From: Flavobacterium sp.
GTDB taxonomy: Bacteria > Bacteroidota > Bacteroidia > Flavobacteriales > Flavobacteriaceae
Reading direction: 5' to 3'
Assembly (NCBI GenBank): GCA_017989775.1
Contig: JAGNPF010000076.1
Span: 1 to 7,054 of the forward strand
DNA: 7,054 bases
This document shows positions 1 through 5,988 of the stretch, in pieces. Every line of letters starts with the position of its first letter. Position 1 is the stretch's first letter. A program made the translations under genes and the position numbers. The notes under the pieces were generated by a model. That model was given only the letters and a program-made list of their open reading frames with translations. It had not been told where the DNA came from and did no database searches.

Positions 1-80
1 AAGATGCCCTGGAATTCGACAATTCCAACATAACGAAACAAGAGCAATTCGAAAAAGTCCTGAAGTTGGTCAAGACCTAG
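1..80 (+). CDS. C-terminal end of an unidentified protein (partial)
   Basis: An open frame enters from the left edge (codons start at base 3) and ends at TAG 78-80. The 25 visible residues include DALEFDNSNITKQEQFEKV and end in LKLVKT, an acidic then amphipathic helical tail. The frame reads as credible protein and is followed 21 bp later by a strong terminator, so it is very probably the true 3' end of a gene. Too little is present to assign a family. I do not recognise it. Confidence 0.6.
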   Translation, partial: DALEFDNSNITKQEQFEKVLKLVKT

Positions 81-101
81 AATCTGTAATTTGAATATTT
101 T

Positions 102-129
102 AGCCTCGTGAGATCACGGGGCTTTTTTT
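102..129 (+). terminator. Rho-independent terminator after the leftmost gene
   Basis: AGCCTCGTGA (102-111) pairs with TCACGGGGCT (114-123) across a 2-nt gap, with one G-T pair in ten, and is followed by a T run (123-129). The stem-plus-U-tract form and the position 21 bp after a stop codon make this a convincing intrinsic terminator. It separates the left-edge gene from the CAP lipoprotein genes. Confidence 0.88.
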
Positions 130-283
130 GTGCTTCATTTTCGGATTTCATTCGACCTTTTTTTTTTCGTAAAAGATTTGCCTCCAATTGCAATTTTTCA
201 AATGCTTTATTTTGGATTTCAAAACACAAGTTGTAAGAAAAACACAAAGTAAATATTTTATTTTGTGTATTTCATCGATTTTA

Positions 284-316
284 TTTGTCGTTTAAACGAT
301 GTTTTATGTACTTTTA
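284..316 (+). promoter_or_regulatory. Candidate Bacteroidota promoter for the first CAP gene
   Basis: TTTG at 284-287 and TACTTTTA at 309-316 are 21 bp apart. They match the Bacteroidota sigma-ABfr pattern TTTG ... TAnnTTTG except for the last base of the second box. This would place the transcript start near 323 and give a leader of about 80 nt. The palindrome TCGTTTAAACGA (288-299) lies between the two boxes, where a repressor could block polymerase. That role is inference. Confidence 0.4.
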
Positions 317-370
317 ACATACAAATAACACAAGTTCTTACAATAACAACATTAAAGAAGTTTGCCCCAC

Positions 371-396
371 AATCTACTTTAAACCTAATCTACTTT
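371..396 (+). repeat. Short direct repeat just upstream of the first CAP gene
   Basis: AATCTACTTT occurs at 371-380 and again at 387-396, a 16-bp period, ending 5 bp before the ATG at 402. It could be a chance feature of the leader, a duplication, or a paired binding site. No Shine-Dalgarno-like sequence is visible, which is normal for Bacteroidota. Confidence 0.5.
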
Positions 397-401
397 TTAT
401 T

Positions 402-896
402 ATGAAAGCAAAATTACTTCGCGTATTATTGCTGGTTGCAGTAATATTTACAATGAATTCATGTTCATCGGATAGTTCAGAAGAATCAACAACTTCGAAC
501 CAACAGGCAATGACATATACATACAATTCAACAGAGCTTGAAACTATGGCGTTGATAAATGCCTACAGGGCAAGCATTGGCTTGAACGAATTAAAGGAAA
601 TCAACCACATTTCTTATAAATCAGAAGAACATGACCATTACATGATTGCCAACAACGTGGTAAACCACAATGATTTTGTTTCCCGTTCCGAAAACATTAT
701 GAAGGTTTTGGGTGCCAAAAGCGTAAGCGAAAATATTGCCTACAACTACAATTCTCCAAAAGCAGCCTTGGAAGCTTGGTTGAGAAGCCCTACACACAAA
801 CAAAACATCGAAGGAAACTTTACCCATTTCGGACTTTCCATAAGACTTAGCGCCGATGGCAAAAAATATTATACCAATATTTTCGCAAAATTATAA
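402..896 (+). CDS. CAP/SCP-domain (YkwD-like) lipoprotein
   Basis: A 164-residue secreted lipoprotein. Residues 1-20 form a signal peptide (MKAKLLRV, then a hydrophobic core), with a lipobox ending NSC, so Cys21 is the likely lipidated residue. The following SSDSSEES is acidic and resembles flavobacterial lipoprotein export signals, suggesting surface exposure (inference). From about residue 46 the protein is a CAP domain (PF00188-type): ALINAYRASIGL, then His89 in VVNH, Glu110 in SENI, and His132 in AWLRSPTHKQNI, which correspond to the His-Glu-His cavity of the family, then THFGLSIRL. Bacterial CAP proteins are secreted proteins of mostly unknown activity, so no reaction is assigned. There is no type IX C-terminal sorting domain. 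A strong terminator follows at 919-950, so it is probably a single-gene transcript. A paralogue with a frameshift lies directly downstream. Confidence 0.9.
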   Translation: MKAKLLRVLLLVAVIFTMNSCSSDSSEESTTSNQQAMTYTYNSTELETMALINAYRASIGLNELKEINHISYKSEEHDHYMIANNVVNHNDFVSRSENIMKVLGAKSVSENIAYNYNSPKAALEAWLRSPTHKQNIEGNFTHFGLSIRLSADGKKYYTNIFAKL

Positions 897-918
897 GTAG
901 TTTTTTTGGTTTTAGTTT

Positions 919-950
919 AAAACTGCCTTTTCGTGAAGGCAGTTTTTTTT
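919..950 (+). terminator. Rho-independent terminator of the first CAP gene
   Basis: AAAACTGCCTT (919-929) pairs perfectly with AAGGCAGTTTT (936-946) around the hexaloop TTCGTG, and the T run continues to 950. It starts 22 bp after the TAA of the CAP gene. It is the strongest terminator in the window and isolates the first CAP gene from its downstream paralogue, which must have its own promoter. Confidence 0.93.
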
Positions 951-1152
951 GCATTAATCAATTGTTTTTTAAATATTTATCACATAAGAAAATTATAAAA
1001 AAAACAAATTATATGTAGTTCACCGATGAAATTTGATTGTTTATTGTCAAATGAAATAGATTAGGCTTCCTATTGAAAACCAAATCAACCATTTACCAAT
1101 TTCTTTGGTGGTACACCCGTAAACTGCTTTGAATTTAATTTTTTTATTGTTT

Positions 1153-1655
1153 ATGAAGCTTGCTATTTCCCGGTTAATTTTAGTCTTTTCATTTGCTTCG
1201 ATTTTAAATTCTTGTTCCCCAGACAGTTCGCCAACACAGGAAACAGCAACCCCAACACTCCAAACCATTCCGGCTTACACCTACAATTCCTTGAAAAACG
1301 AGACCTTGGCACTCATCAATTCCCATAGAACGAATATGGGCTTGAAAGCCTTGAAAAAAACAATTACGCTTCATTCAAATCCGAGGAGCACGACAATTAC
1401 ATGCTAACCAACAATGTCGTGAACCATGATTTTTTCAGTGCTCGATCCCAAAACATTATCGAAATTTTGGGAGTAAAAAAGGTGGGCGAAAACATTGTCT
1501 ACAATTACAGCACTCCCCAATCGGCTTTGGTGGCCTGGTTGGATAGCCCAACCCATAAAGGCTGCATAGAAGGCGATTATACCCATTTCGGAATTTCCAT
1601 ACGGCTCAATGCCGAAGGCAAGAAATATCACACCAACATCTTCATAAAAATATGA
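1153..1655 (+). pseudogene. Second CAP-domain lipoprotein, broken by a -1 frameshift
   Basis: Two adjoining frames together make one CAP lipoprotein like the gene at 402-896. Frame A begins at ATG 1153 (MKLAISRL..., lipobox NSC, Cys21) and reads through YTYNS and ALINSHRTNMGL, then goes out of frame and stops at 1407. Frame B carries KSEEHDNYM, VVNHDFF, GENIVYNY, SPTHKGCIEG and THFGISIRL, and ends at 1655. Adding one A to the seven-A run 1354-1360 restores a 167-residue protein that aligns without gaps to its neighbour, about 79 of 126 positions identical by hand count over the CAP part. The domain keeps the CAP His, Glu and His. An ATG at 1401 is internal and not a separate start. A longer TTG start at 1129 is less likely because ATG 1153 gives a signal peptide matching the paralogue. 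The break could be a true mutation, an assembly error in a homopolymer, or a slippage site. Confidence 0.85.
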
Positions 1656-1998
1656 GGAAATTGGTTTGATGTGCAAGTTGCACAAAATACCAGCATTCGC
1701 ATTTATAAAAAGTTGACACAGATTTTAATCTATTTTGATTGCACTAATTTTTAAATCAACTAAAATTTGTCCCTATTCGTGAAGTTTGCGGTTGATTTTT
1801 TTGGTTCTACTGGAAATGTTGTGAATATTCATTTTTTTTCAAACCATTAAGAAGATTAGGTTTCATTAAGAAAGACCACAAAGCTTAATTTTCTTAATGA
1901 GTCTTAATGGTTTAAATTGTTTTTATCTTTAACATAACTATTAGTAGTGCAGAATTTTTAAAAGGAATGCCTTGATAAAACACGATAATGCCGGAATG
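1656..1998. other. Spacer between convergent genes
   Basis: No credible gene lies here. The spacer separates the broken CAP gene (plus) from the 3' end of the DUF4258-like gene (minus). It holds a small palindrome TGTGCAAGTTGCACA (1670-1684), a weak stem AAATCAAC (1753-1760) with GTTGATTT (1791-1798) followed by Ts that could be a poor plus-strand terminator, and a large nested inverted repeat at 1841-1913. Confidence 0.6.
1841..1913. repeat. Nested inverted repeat (two stems) in the convergent spacer
   Basis: The outer arms AAACCATTAAGA (1841-1852) and TCTTAATGGTTT (1902-1913) are perfect 12-bp reverse complements. Inside them CATTAAGAAA (1864-1873) and TTTCTTAATG (1890-1899) form a second perfect 10-bp stem with a 16-nt loop. 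The inner and outer arms share the core CATTAAGA, so the element is both an inverted and a direct repeat. The form resembles palindromic extragenic elements of flavobacteria. It might also end transcription from both sides, although its T tracts are weak. Confidence 0.8.
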
Positions 1999-2373
1999 TT
2001 ATTTCTTGATGATGTCCTTCAATACCGCTTTTTCGGAATAGTTGACCACTTCCAGGGTGATTTCCTGGTTTTTGGCCGTTTTCCCTTCTATCACGTACAA
2101 TTTTCCGCTACCGACCGCAATGTTGCTTTTGTCAAAATCAACGTCTCCATGCGTCAAGGTGTTCTTGATGTCGGTGGTGTCAATCCATTTCTCGGCCAAT
2201 ATTTGCGAGGCTTTGTCGGAATAGTGAAAAGGCTTGTTCCTTAAATCGTTCAAAACTCGGGCATTGGGAAAATAATTGCAGCGAGTGTCCTTACCGCTGA
2301 ATGCGGCAGCCACAAAAAAACTTCCCAATATTAATCCCAACAAGTAATAAGCAAAACGGTGTACAAATTTCAT
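1999..2373 (-). CDS. Small membrane-anchored DUF4258-like protein
   Basis: A 124-residue protein starting at ATG 2373. Residues about 8-27 form one hydrophobic segment (FAYYLLGLILGSFFVAAAF) that acts as a membrane anchor or uncleaved signal, and the rest is predicted outside the cytoplasm. The body has RCNYFPNARVLNDLRNK, then LTHGDVDFDKSN and KLYVIEGK, a pattern I recognise from flavobacterial proteins annotated as DUF4258. The function of that family is unknown. It is the last gene in the minus-strand series porX, tsaE, alanine-dehydrogenase-like, but a 266-bp gap and a TAnnTTTG box suggest separate transcription. The family assignment rests on memory of similar sequences and is moderately certain. 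The existence of the gene is secure. Confidence 0.75.
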   Translation of the reverse strand: MKFVHRFAYYLLGLILGSFFVAAAFSGKDTRCNYFPNARVLNDLRNKPFHYSDKASQILAEKWIDTTDIKNTLTHGDVDFDKSNIAVGSGKLYVIEGKTAKNQEITLEVVNYSEKAVLKDIIKK

Positions 2374-2452
2374 AAATGTAAAAAATATAGTTCTTGGGTA
2401 TCATTTGGGGTATCGCCAATTTTGATGGCAATCCCACAAATTAAATTTTCGG

Positions 2453-2460
2453 CAAAGATA
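2453..2460 (-). promoter_or_regulatory. Candidate -7 box for the DUF4258-like gene
   Basis: On the minus strand this reads TATCTTTG, a perfect TAnnTTTG box, 79 bp before the start codon at 2373. I see no good TTTG box at the expected distance upstream, so the promoter is supported by one element only. Confidence 0.35.
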
Positions 2461-2500
2461 AACGAAAGTTTACAGGGCATTCGCTTTTAAATAAAGTTTT

Positions 2501-2620
2501 ACACGAATTTCACGAATTTACACGAAGACTTTTCCATAAAAAATTCCACAAACCCCTAAAAATGGTGAATCCGTGAAAATTCAAATCTCAACAATTTGCG
2601 TAAATGCGTGCTATTTGTGT
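2501..2620. repeat. Imperfect long inverted repeat with CACGAATTT units
   Basis: The left arm (2501-2526) contains CACGAATTT twice back to back (2502-2510, 2511-2519) and a third partial copy CACGAA at 2521-2526. The right arm (2595-2620, TTTGCGTAAATGCGTG...) is its reverse complement at about 20 of 26 positions by hand count. The arms enclose about 68 nt. This matches a style of degenerate extragenic repeat I associate with flavobacterial genomes. It lies just past the 3' end of the alanine-dehydrogenase-like gene. Confidence 0.6.
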
Positions 2621-2639
2621 CTGTGGATTTTAAGTTTAG

Positions 2640-3833
2640 TTAAAACACGATTAAATTGATGTCGTTGCTGGGCAAGTCAAACCAATCTCCAATGGCCTTG
2701 TTGGTCAGGATTCCGTGGTACAGATACACGCCGTTTTTCAGGCCGTTGTTGCATCGAAGCGCACTTTCTATACCGCCGTCCTCGGCAATTTGCAACAAAT
2801 AGGGCGTCAGGATGTTGCTGATGGAAAGCGAGGCGGTTTTGGAATACCGCGACGGAATATTGGGCACACAGTAATGAAGCACGTCATTTTTGACAAAAGT
2901 CGGGTTTTCGTGGGTGGTGACTTCCGATGTTTCAAAACAACCTCCTGTGTCAATGCTGACATCAACAATCACGGCCCCTTTTTTCATATGCTCCACCATA
3001 GTTTCGGTCACTATGATCGGACATCGTTCTTTGCCTCGCATCGCGCCAATGGCAACGTCGCAACGCCTGAGGGCTTTCAACAAAGATTTGGGCTGAATGG
3101 TCGAAGTGAAGATGCGTTGCGGCAAATGGTTTTGCAAACGCCTCAATTTGGTAATCGAATTGTCGAAAATCTTGACGTTGGCACCCAGGCCCATCGCTGT
3201 TTTTGCGGCAAATTCGCCAACAGTTCCCGCGCCCAAAATGACGACATCAGTAGGAGGGACGCCGGTAATGTTGCCGAACAACAATCCTTTCCCGAATTCA
3301 TGGTTTATCATCAATTCGGCGGCAATCAATATCGAGGCGGTTCCCGCAATTTCGCTCAGGGATTTCACCGCGGGATACGAACCGTCTTCGTCCTTGATGT
3401 ACTCGAATGCCAAGGCCGTTATTTTCTTTTTGGCCAAAGCCGTAAAATAGGATTTCTTTCTGGTTTTCAATTGAATGGCAGAAATGATAATCGACCCCGG
3501 ATTGATCATTTCGATTTCGGCCGTGCTGGCGGGTTCCACTTTCAGGATGATGGGACAACCAAAAACTTTTTCGGTGTCGTTGGTGATTTCGGCTCCAGCA
3601 TGGGCATATTCCTTGTCGGAATAGCTCGAACTTTCTCCGGCACCCGCTTCTATCATAACCCTGTGTCCTTGATAGGTCAACGAATTTACGGCATCGGGCG
3701 TCAGGCATATACGACGTTCCTGAAAACTGGTTTCTTTGGGCACTCCAATGAAAAGTTCGCATTTATGTCTTGTTACTTCAAGTTTTTCTTCTTGGGGTAA
3801 TAACTGTTGTTTTGTAAACGGGGTGATTGCCAT
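2640..3833 (-). CDS. Alanine dehydrogenase-like NAD(P)-binding protein
   Basis: A 397-residue cytoplasmic protein of the alanine dehydrogenase / transhydrogenase-alpha family, whose classical members convert L-alanine to pyruvate and ammonia with NAD. After an N-terminal extension of about 26 residues it has IGVPKETSFQERRICLTP (Arg41 aligns with the substrate-binding Arg), ILKVEP (Lys98, the catalytic Lys position), a Rossmann fold at VVILGAGTVGEFAAKTA, and IVDVSIDTGGCFETSE, which carries the active-site Asp. The segment that is usually YLHLA in alanine dehydrogenases reads AIQLK here, so the catalytic His position is occupied by Gln121. Classical enzymes are about 370 residues, so the ends are extended. 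It may therefore act on another substrate or be a divergent Bacteroidota branch. It lies 62 bp after tsaE and could be co-transcribed with it. I leave the symbol blank because of the His change. Confidence 0.85.
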   Translation of the reverse strand: MAITPFTKQQLLPQEEKLEVTRHKCELFIGVPKETSFQERRICLTPDAVNSLTYQGHRVMIEAGAGESSSYSDKEYAHAGAEITNDTEKVFGCPIILKVEPASTAEIEMINPGSIIISAIQLKTRKKSYFTALAKKKITALAFEYIKDEDGSYPAVKSLSEIAGTASILIAAELMINHEFGKGLLFGNITGVPPTDVVILGAGTVGEFAAKTAMGLGANVKIFDNSITKLRRLQNHLPQRIFTSTIQPKSLLKALRRCDVAIGAMRGKERCPIIVTETMVEHMKKGAVIVDVSIDTGGCFETSEVTTHENPTFVKNDVLHYCVPNIPSRYSKTASLSISNILTPYLLQIAEDGGIESALRCNNGLKNGVYLYHGILTNKAIGDWFDLPSNDINLIVF

Positions 3834-3895
3834 TCTGCTGTAAAATTAAAAGTAAATTTACGTAAAAAGTTTAGATTAGGATGAATTTGTCAGGC

Positions 3896-4303
3896 CTAAA
3901 TTAAAGTCAACGACCTTTTGCCGTCGGGAAGCTGACTGATGTTGATGACAGAATGTGCTTCTGGAATGAGGCTCGGAATTTTTTCGGCCCATTCAATGAA
4001 ACACCAATTCCCGGAATACAAATATTCGTCCGCTCCCATATCCAAGGCTTCTGTTTCGTTTTTCAATCGGTAAAAATCAAAATGATAAACAATTTGATTG
4101 TCAATGGATTGGTATTCATTAACTAAAGAGAAGGTCGGACTACTCGTTGCGCCTTCTACGCCAAGTGCTTTGGCCAAAACTTTGATCAAAGTTGTTTTTC
4201 CGACACCCATTTCTCCGTGAAAAAGAAGCACCTTGTTGGGATTCTGTTCCAAAATTTGCTGAGCAACATTGTTGATTTCGTCTAATGTAAAAGTGATGTT
4301 CAT
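3896..4303 (-). CDS. tsaE: tRNA t6A biosynthesis ATPase TsaE
   Basis: A 135-residue P-loop ATPase matching TsaE (YjeE family, usually 130-160 residues). TsaE works with TsaB, TsaC and TsaD in forming N6-threonylcarbamoyladenosine at position 37 of ANN-decoding tRNAs, where ATP hydrolysis resets the TsaBD complex. The Walker A motif GEMGVGKTT lies at residues 30-38, followed by the family signature TSSPTFSLVNEY, then HFDFYRL, and WCFIEWAEKIP with the conserved Glu and Trp. The start at ATG 4303 gives a normal N-terminus. The gene lies 83 bp after porX and 62 bp before the alanine-dehydrogenase-like gene on the same strand. Its leader holds a heptamer tandem repeat ending 8 bp before the ATG. 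The tsaB, tsaC and tsaD genes are not in the window. Confidence 0.95.
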   Translation of the reverse strand: MNITFTLDEINNVAQQILEQNPNKVLLFHGEMGVGKTTLIKVLAKALGVEGATSSPTFSLVNEYQSIDNQIVYHFDFYRLKNETEALDMGADEYLYSGNWCFIEWAEKIPSLIPEAHSVINISQLPDGKRSLTLI

Positions 4304-4310
4304 TTTTTTT

Positions 4311-4349
4311 AGTTTTCAGTTTTCAGTTTTCAGTTTTCAGTTTTCAGTT
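4311..4349. repeat. Heptamer tandem repeat (AGTTTTC)5 in the tsaE leader
   Basis: AGTTTTC is repeated five times without error from 4311 to 4345, followed by a partial copy AGTT. It lies between porX and tsaE, ending 8 bp from the tsaE start, and on the minus strand reads as purine-rich GAAAACT units. An inverted copy is at 4360-4370. Perfect short tandem repeats are prone to change copy number, which would alter the leader length. Confidence 0.95.
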
Positions 4350-4370
4350 GTTTCTGACGACTGAAAACTG
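4338..4370. repeat. Hairpin joining the heptamer repeat to an inverted copy
   Basis: CAGTTTTCAGT (4338-4348) and ACTGAAAACTG (4360-4370) are perfect 11-bp reverse complements with an 11-nt loop. Because the left arm is one unit of a tandem array, the right arm could pair with any of several units, giving alternative hairpins in the tsaE leader. No U tract follows on the minus strand, so it is not an obvious terminator. Confidence 0.8.
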
Positions 4371-4386
4371 ACCACTGCAAACTATT

Positions 4387-5970
4387 TTACTTCGGGTTAA
4401 AAACCAAAAACGGAATAATCATTTCTTCCAACGAAATGCCGCCATGTTGGTAAGTGTTTTTGTAATAACTCACGTAATGATTGTAGTTGTTGACATAAGC
4501 CAAGAACAAATCATTTTTTGCAAAAATATAAGAACTGCTCATATTTATGGTCGGCAAACCGATTTTTTTTGGATCCTTCACGGCATAAACATCTTTCTGC
4601 TCGTAAGTCAGGCTGCGCCCCGTTTTGTAACGCAAATTGAGGCTGGTGTTTTTGTCTCCCACCACTTTCGATGGATTTTTCACGTTGATGGTGCCGTGGT
4701 CGGTGGTCAAAATCAACTTGAATCCCAGTTTTTGCGCCTGTTGGATGATTTCCAAAAGGGGCGAATTCTTGAACCAGCTCAAGGTCAAGGAGCGATAGGC
4801 CTTGTCGTCCGAGGCCAGTTCTTTCACCACGTCCATTTCGGTTTTGGCGTGCGAGAGCATGTCCACAAAATTGTAAACCACCGTAACCAAATCATTGTTT
4901 TTCAATGCCTTGAAATTTTCCAGCAGTTTTTTTCCTCCGGCAAGATTGGTGATTTTGAAATAATCTTCCTTGATGTTCAATCCCAATCGTTTCAATTGGG
5001 CTGTCAAAAACTCGGCTTCATACAGGTTTTTTCCGCCTTCTTCGGGATCGTTTTTCCAATATTGCGGAAACTGTTTTTCCATTTCAAGCGGCATCAAGCC
5101 CGAGAAAATGGCATTTCGCGCATATTGGGTGGCCGTGGGCAAAATGGAGTAATAAGGCACTTCTTTTTCCAGCTTGTAGTGGTTGCCCACCACGTTTTCC
5201 ATCGCTTTCCATTGGTCGTAACGCAAATTGTCTATCACGACAAACAAAACAGGCTTGTCTTTTTTGACGATTTCGGGCACCACCAATTCCCGGAACAAGG
5301 TGTTCGATTGCACCGGTTTGGCTTCGCCCCGTTCGGCTTTGCCTCGGGTGTCAGTTTTGGGAGCAAACCAATCCTCGTAATTACGTTCTATATATTTCCC
5401 GAATTGCGAATTGGCTTCCAATTTTTGTGATTCCAATATCTCGATCATGGCCTGGTCGTCGATGTTTTCGAGTTCCAGTTCCCAGAAAATCAGTTTTTTG
5501 TACAATTCCACCCAGTCTTCATAAGAATTGACCATCGCCATTTCCATCGAAATCTTGCGGAATTCCTTCTGGTAATCCAGGGTGGTTTTCTGCGAAATCA
5601 ATCGGGAATGGTCCAGATTCTTCTTCAGGCTCAACAAAATCTGGTTCGGATTTACGGGTTTTATCAAATAATCGGCAATTTTGGAGCCAATGGCTTCCTC
5701 CATGATGTATTCTTCCTCGCTCTTGGTGATCATGATCATCGGGATGGAGGATTTCTTTTCCTTCATTTCCGACAGCGTTTCCAAGCCGCTCATTCCCGGC
5801 ATGTTCTCGTCCAGAAAGACAATGTCGAAATTGGTGTTTTCGAAAACATCAATCGCGTCACGCCCGTTGTTGCAGGTGGTGACACTGTAATTTTTCTTTT
5901 CCAGAAATAAAATGTGCGGTTTCAAATAGTCGATTTCGTCATCGACCCAAAGTATTTTTATCTTGTCCAT
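4387..5970 (-). CDS. porX: PorX: response regulator with a PglZ phosphodiesterase domain
   Basis: A 527-residue two-domain regulator that, in related bacteria, controls type IX secretion and gliding genes with the sensor kinase PorY. The receiver domain (about 1-120) has acidic residues D10-D11, phosphoacceptor Asp54 in FLDENMPG, Thr82 and Lys104. A helical linker (about 120-200) follows. From about 240 there is a PglZ / alkaline-phosphatase-superfamily domain with the metal and catalytic set Asp247 (VIDNLRYD), Thr279 or Thr281 (LPTATQYARN), Asp370, His374, Asp424-His425 (TTDHG) and His509 (QHGG). Characterised PorX hydrolyses oligonucleotides through this domain. Porphyromonas PorX is about 518 residues, so this one is full length. 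The start is ATG 5970 (MDKIKILWVDDE). An upstream TTG at 5991 only adds NSLCII. A 15-bp tandem duplication adds RGKAERGEAK in the linker just before the PglZ domain. No T9SS structural genes are in the window. Confidence 0.95.
   Translation of the reverse strand: MDKIKILWVDDEIDYLKPHILFLEKKNYSVTTCNNGRDAIDVFENTNFDIVFLDENMPGMSGLETLSEMKEKKSSIPMIMITKSEEEYIMEEAIGSKIADYLIKPVNPNQILLSLKKNLDHSRLISQKTTLDYQKEFRKISMEMAMVNSYEDWVELYKKLIFWELELENIDDQAMIEILESQKLEANSQFGKYIERNYEDWFAPKTDTRGKAERGEAKPVQSNTLFRELVVPEIVKKDKPVLFVVIDNLRYDQWKAMENVVGNHYKLEKEVPYYSILPTATQYARNAIFSGLMPLEMEKQFPQYWKNDPEEGGKNLYEAEFLTAQLKRLGLNIKEDYFKITNLAGGKKLLENFKALKNNDLVTVVYNFVDMLSHAKTEMDVVKELASDDKAYRSLTLSWFKNSPLLEIIQQAQKLGFKLILTTDHGTINVKNPSKVVGDKNTSLNLRYKTGRSLTYEQKDVYAVKDPKKIGLPTINMSSSYIFAKNDLFLAYVNNYNHYVSYYKNTYQHGGISLEEMIIPFLVFNPK
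5316..5345. repeat. 15-bp tandem duplication inside porX
   Basis: GTTTGGCTTCGCCCC (5316-5330) is directly followed by GTTCGGCTTTGCCTC (5331-5345), matching at 12 of 15 positions. On the coding strand this encodes two 5-residue units, RGKAE and RGEAK, at about residues 209-218 between the helical linker and the PglZ domain. The three differences suggest an old duplication. The length keeps the frame. Confidence 0.75.
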
Positions 5971-5988
5971 AATGATGCATAAGCTGTT

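Larger units (their letters stand above)
130..401. other. Intergenic leader region upstream of the first CAP gene
   Basis: No coding frame is convincing here. The stretch is AT-rich and holds a promoter candidate at 284-316, a 12-bp palindrome at 288-299, the direct repeat AACACAAGTT at 223-232 and 327-336, and a second direct repeat AATCTACTTT at 371-380 and 387-396 just before the start codon. After the two AACACAAGTT copies, the flanks TTGTAAG (231-237) and CTTACAA (337-343) are reverse complements. The density of small repeats suggests a regulated leader, but none is a recognised site. Confidence 0.5.

Noticed and set aside
1047..1268. A small minus-strand frame over the start of the second CAP gene
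   Set aside because: It overlaps the signal peptide region of the CAP paralogue, which aligns well with its neighbour, and has no supporting motif.
1753..1802. Stem AAATCAAC / GTTGATTT followed by Ts as terminator of the second CAP gene
   Set aside because: The 8-bp AT-rich stem has a 30-nt loop, too weak to call as a terminator.
1972..2244. Plus-strand frames at 1972-2244 and 2042-2224
   Set aside because: Both are shadows of the DUF4258-like gene on the other strand.
2715..3800. A 361-codon plus-strand open frame opposite the alanine-dehydrogenase-like gene
   Set aside because: It lies wholly antisense to a clear protein family gene. Its translation is low-complexity, rich in Phe, Gly and Arg, with no family signature, as expected of a shadow frame.
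4311..4349. CRISPR array from the heptamer repeats
   Set aside because: The units are 7 bp and have no spacers between them. This is a simple tandem repeat.
4444..5430. A 328-codon plus-strand open frame opposite porX
   Set aside because: It is antisense to porX. The translation shows His/Phe/Val-rich shadow composition and no recognisable domain.
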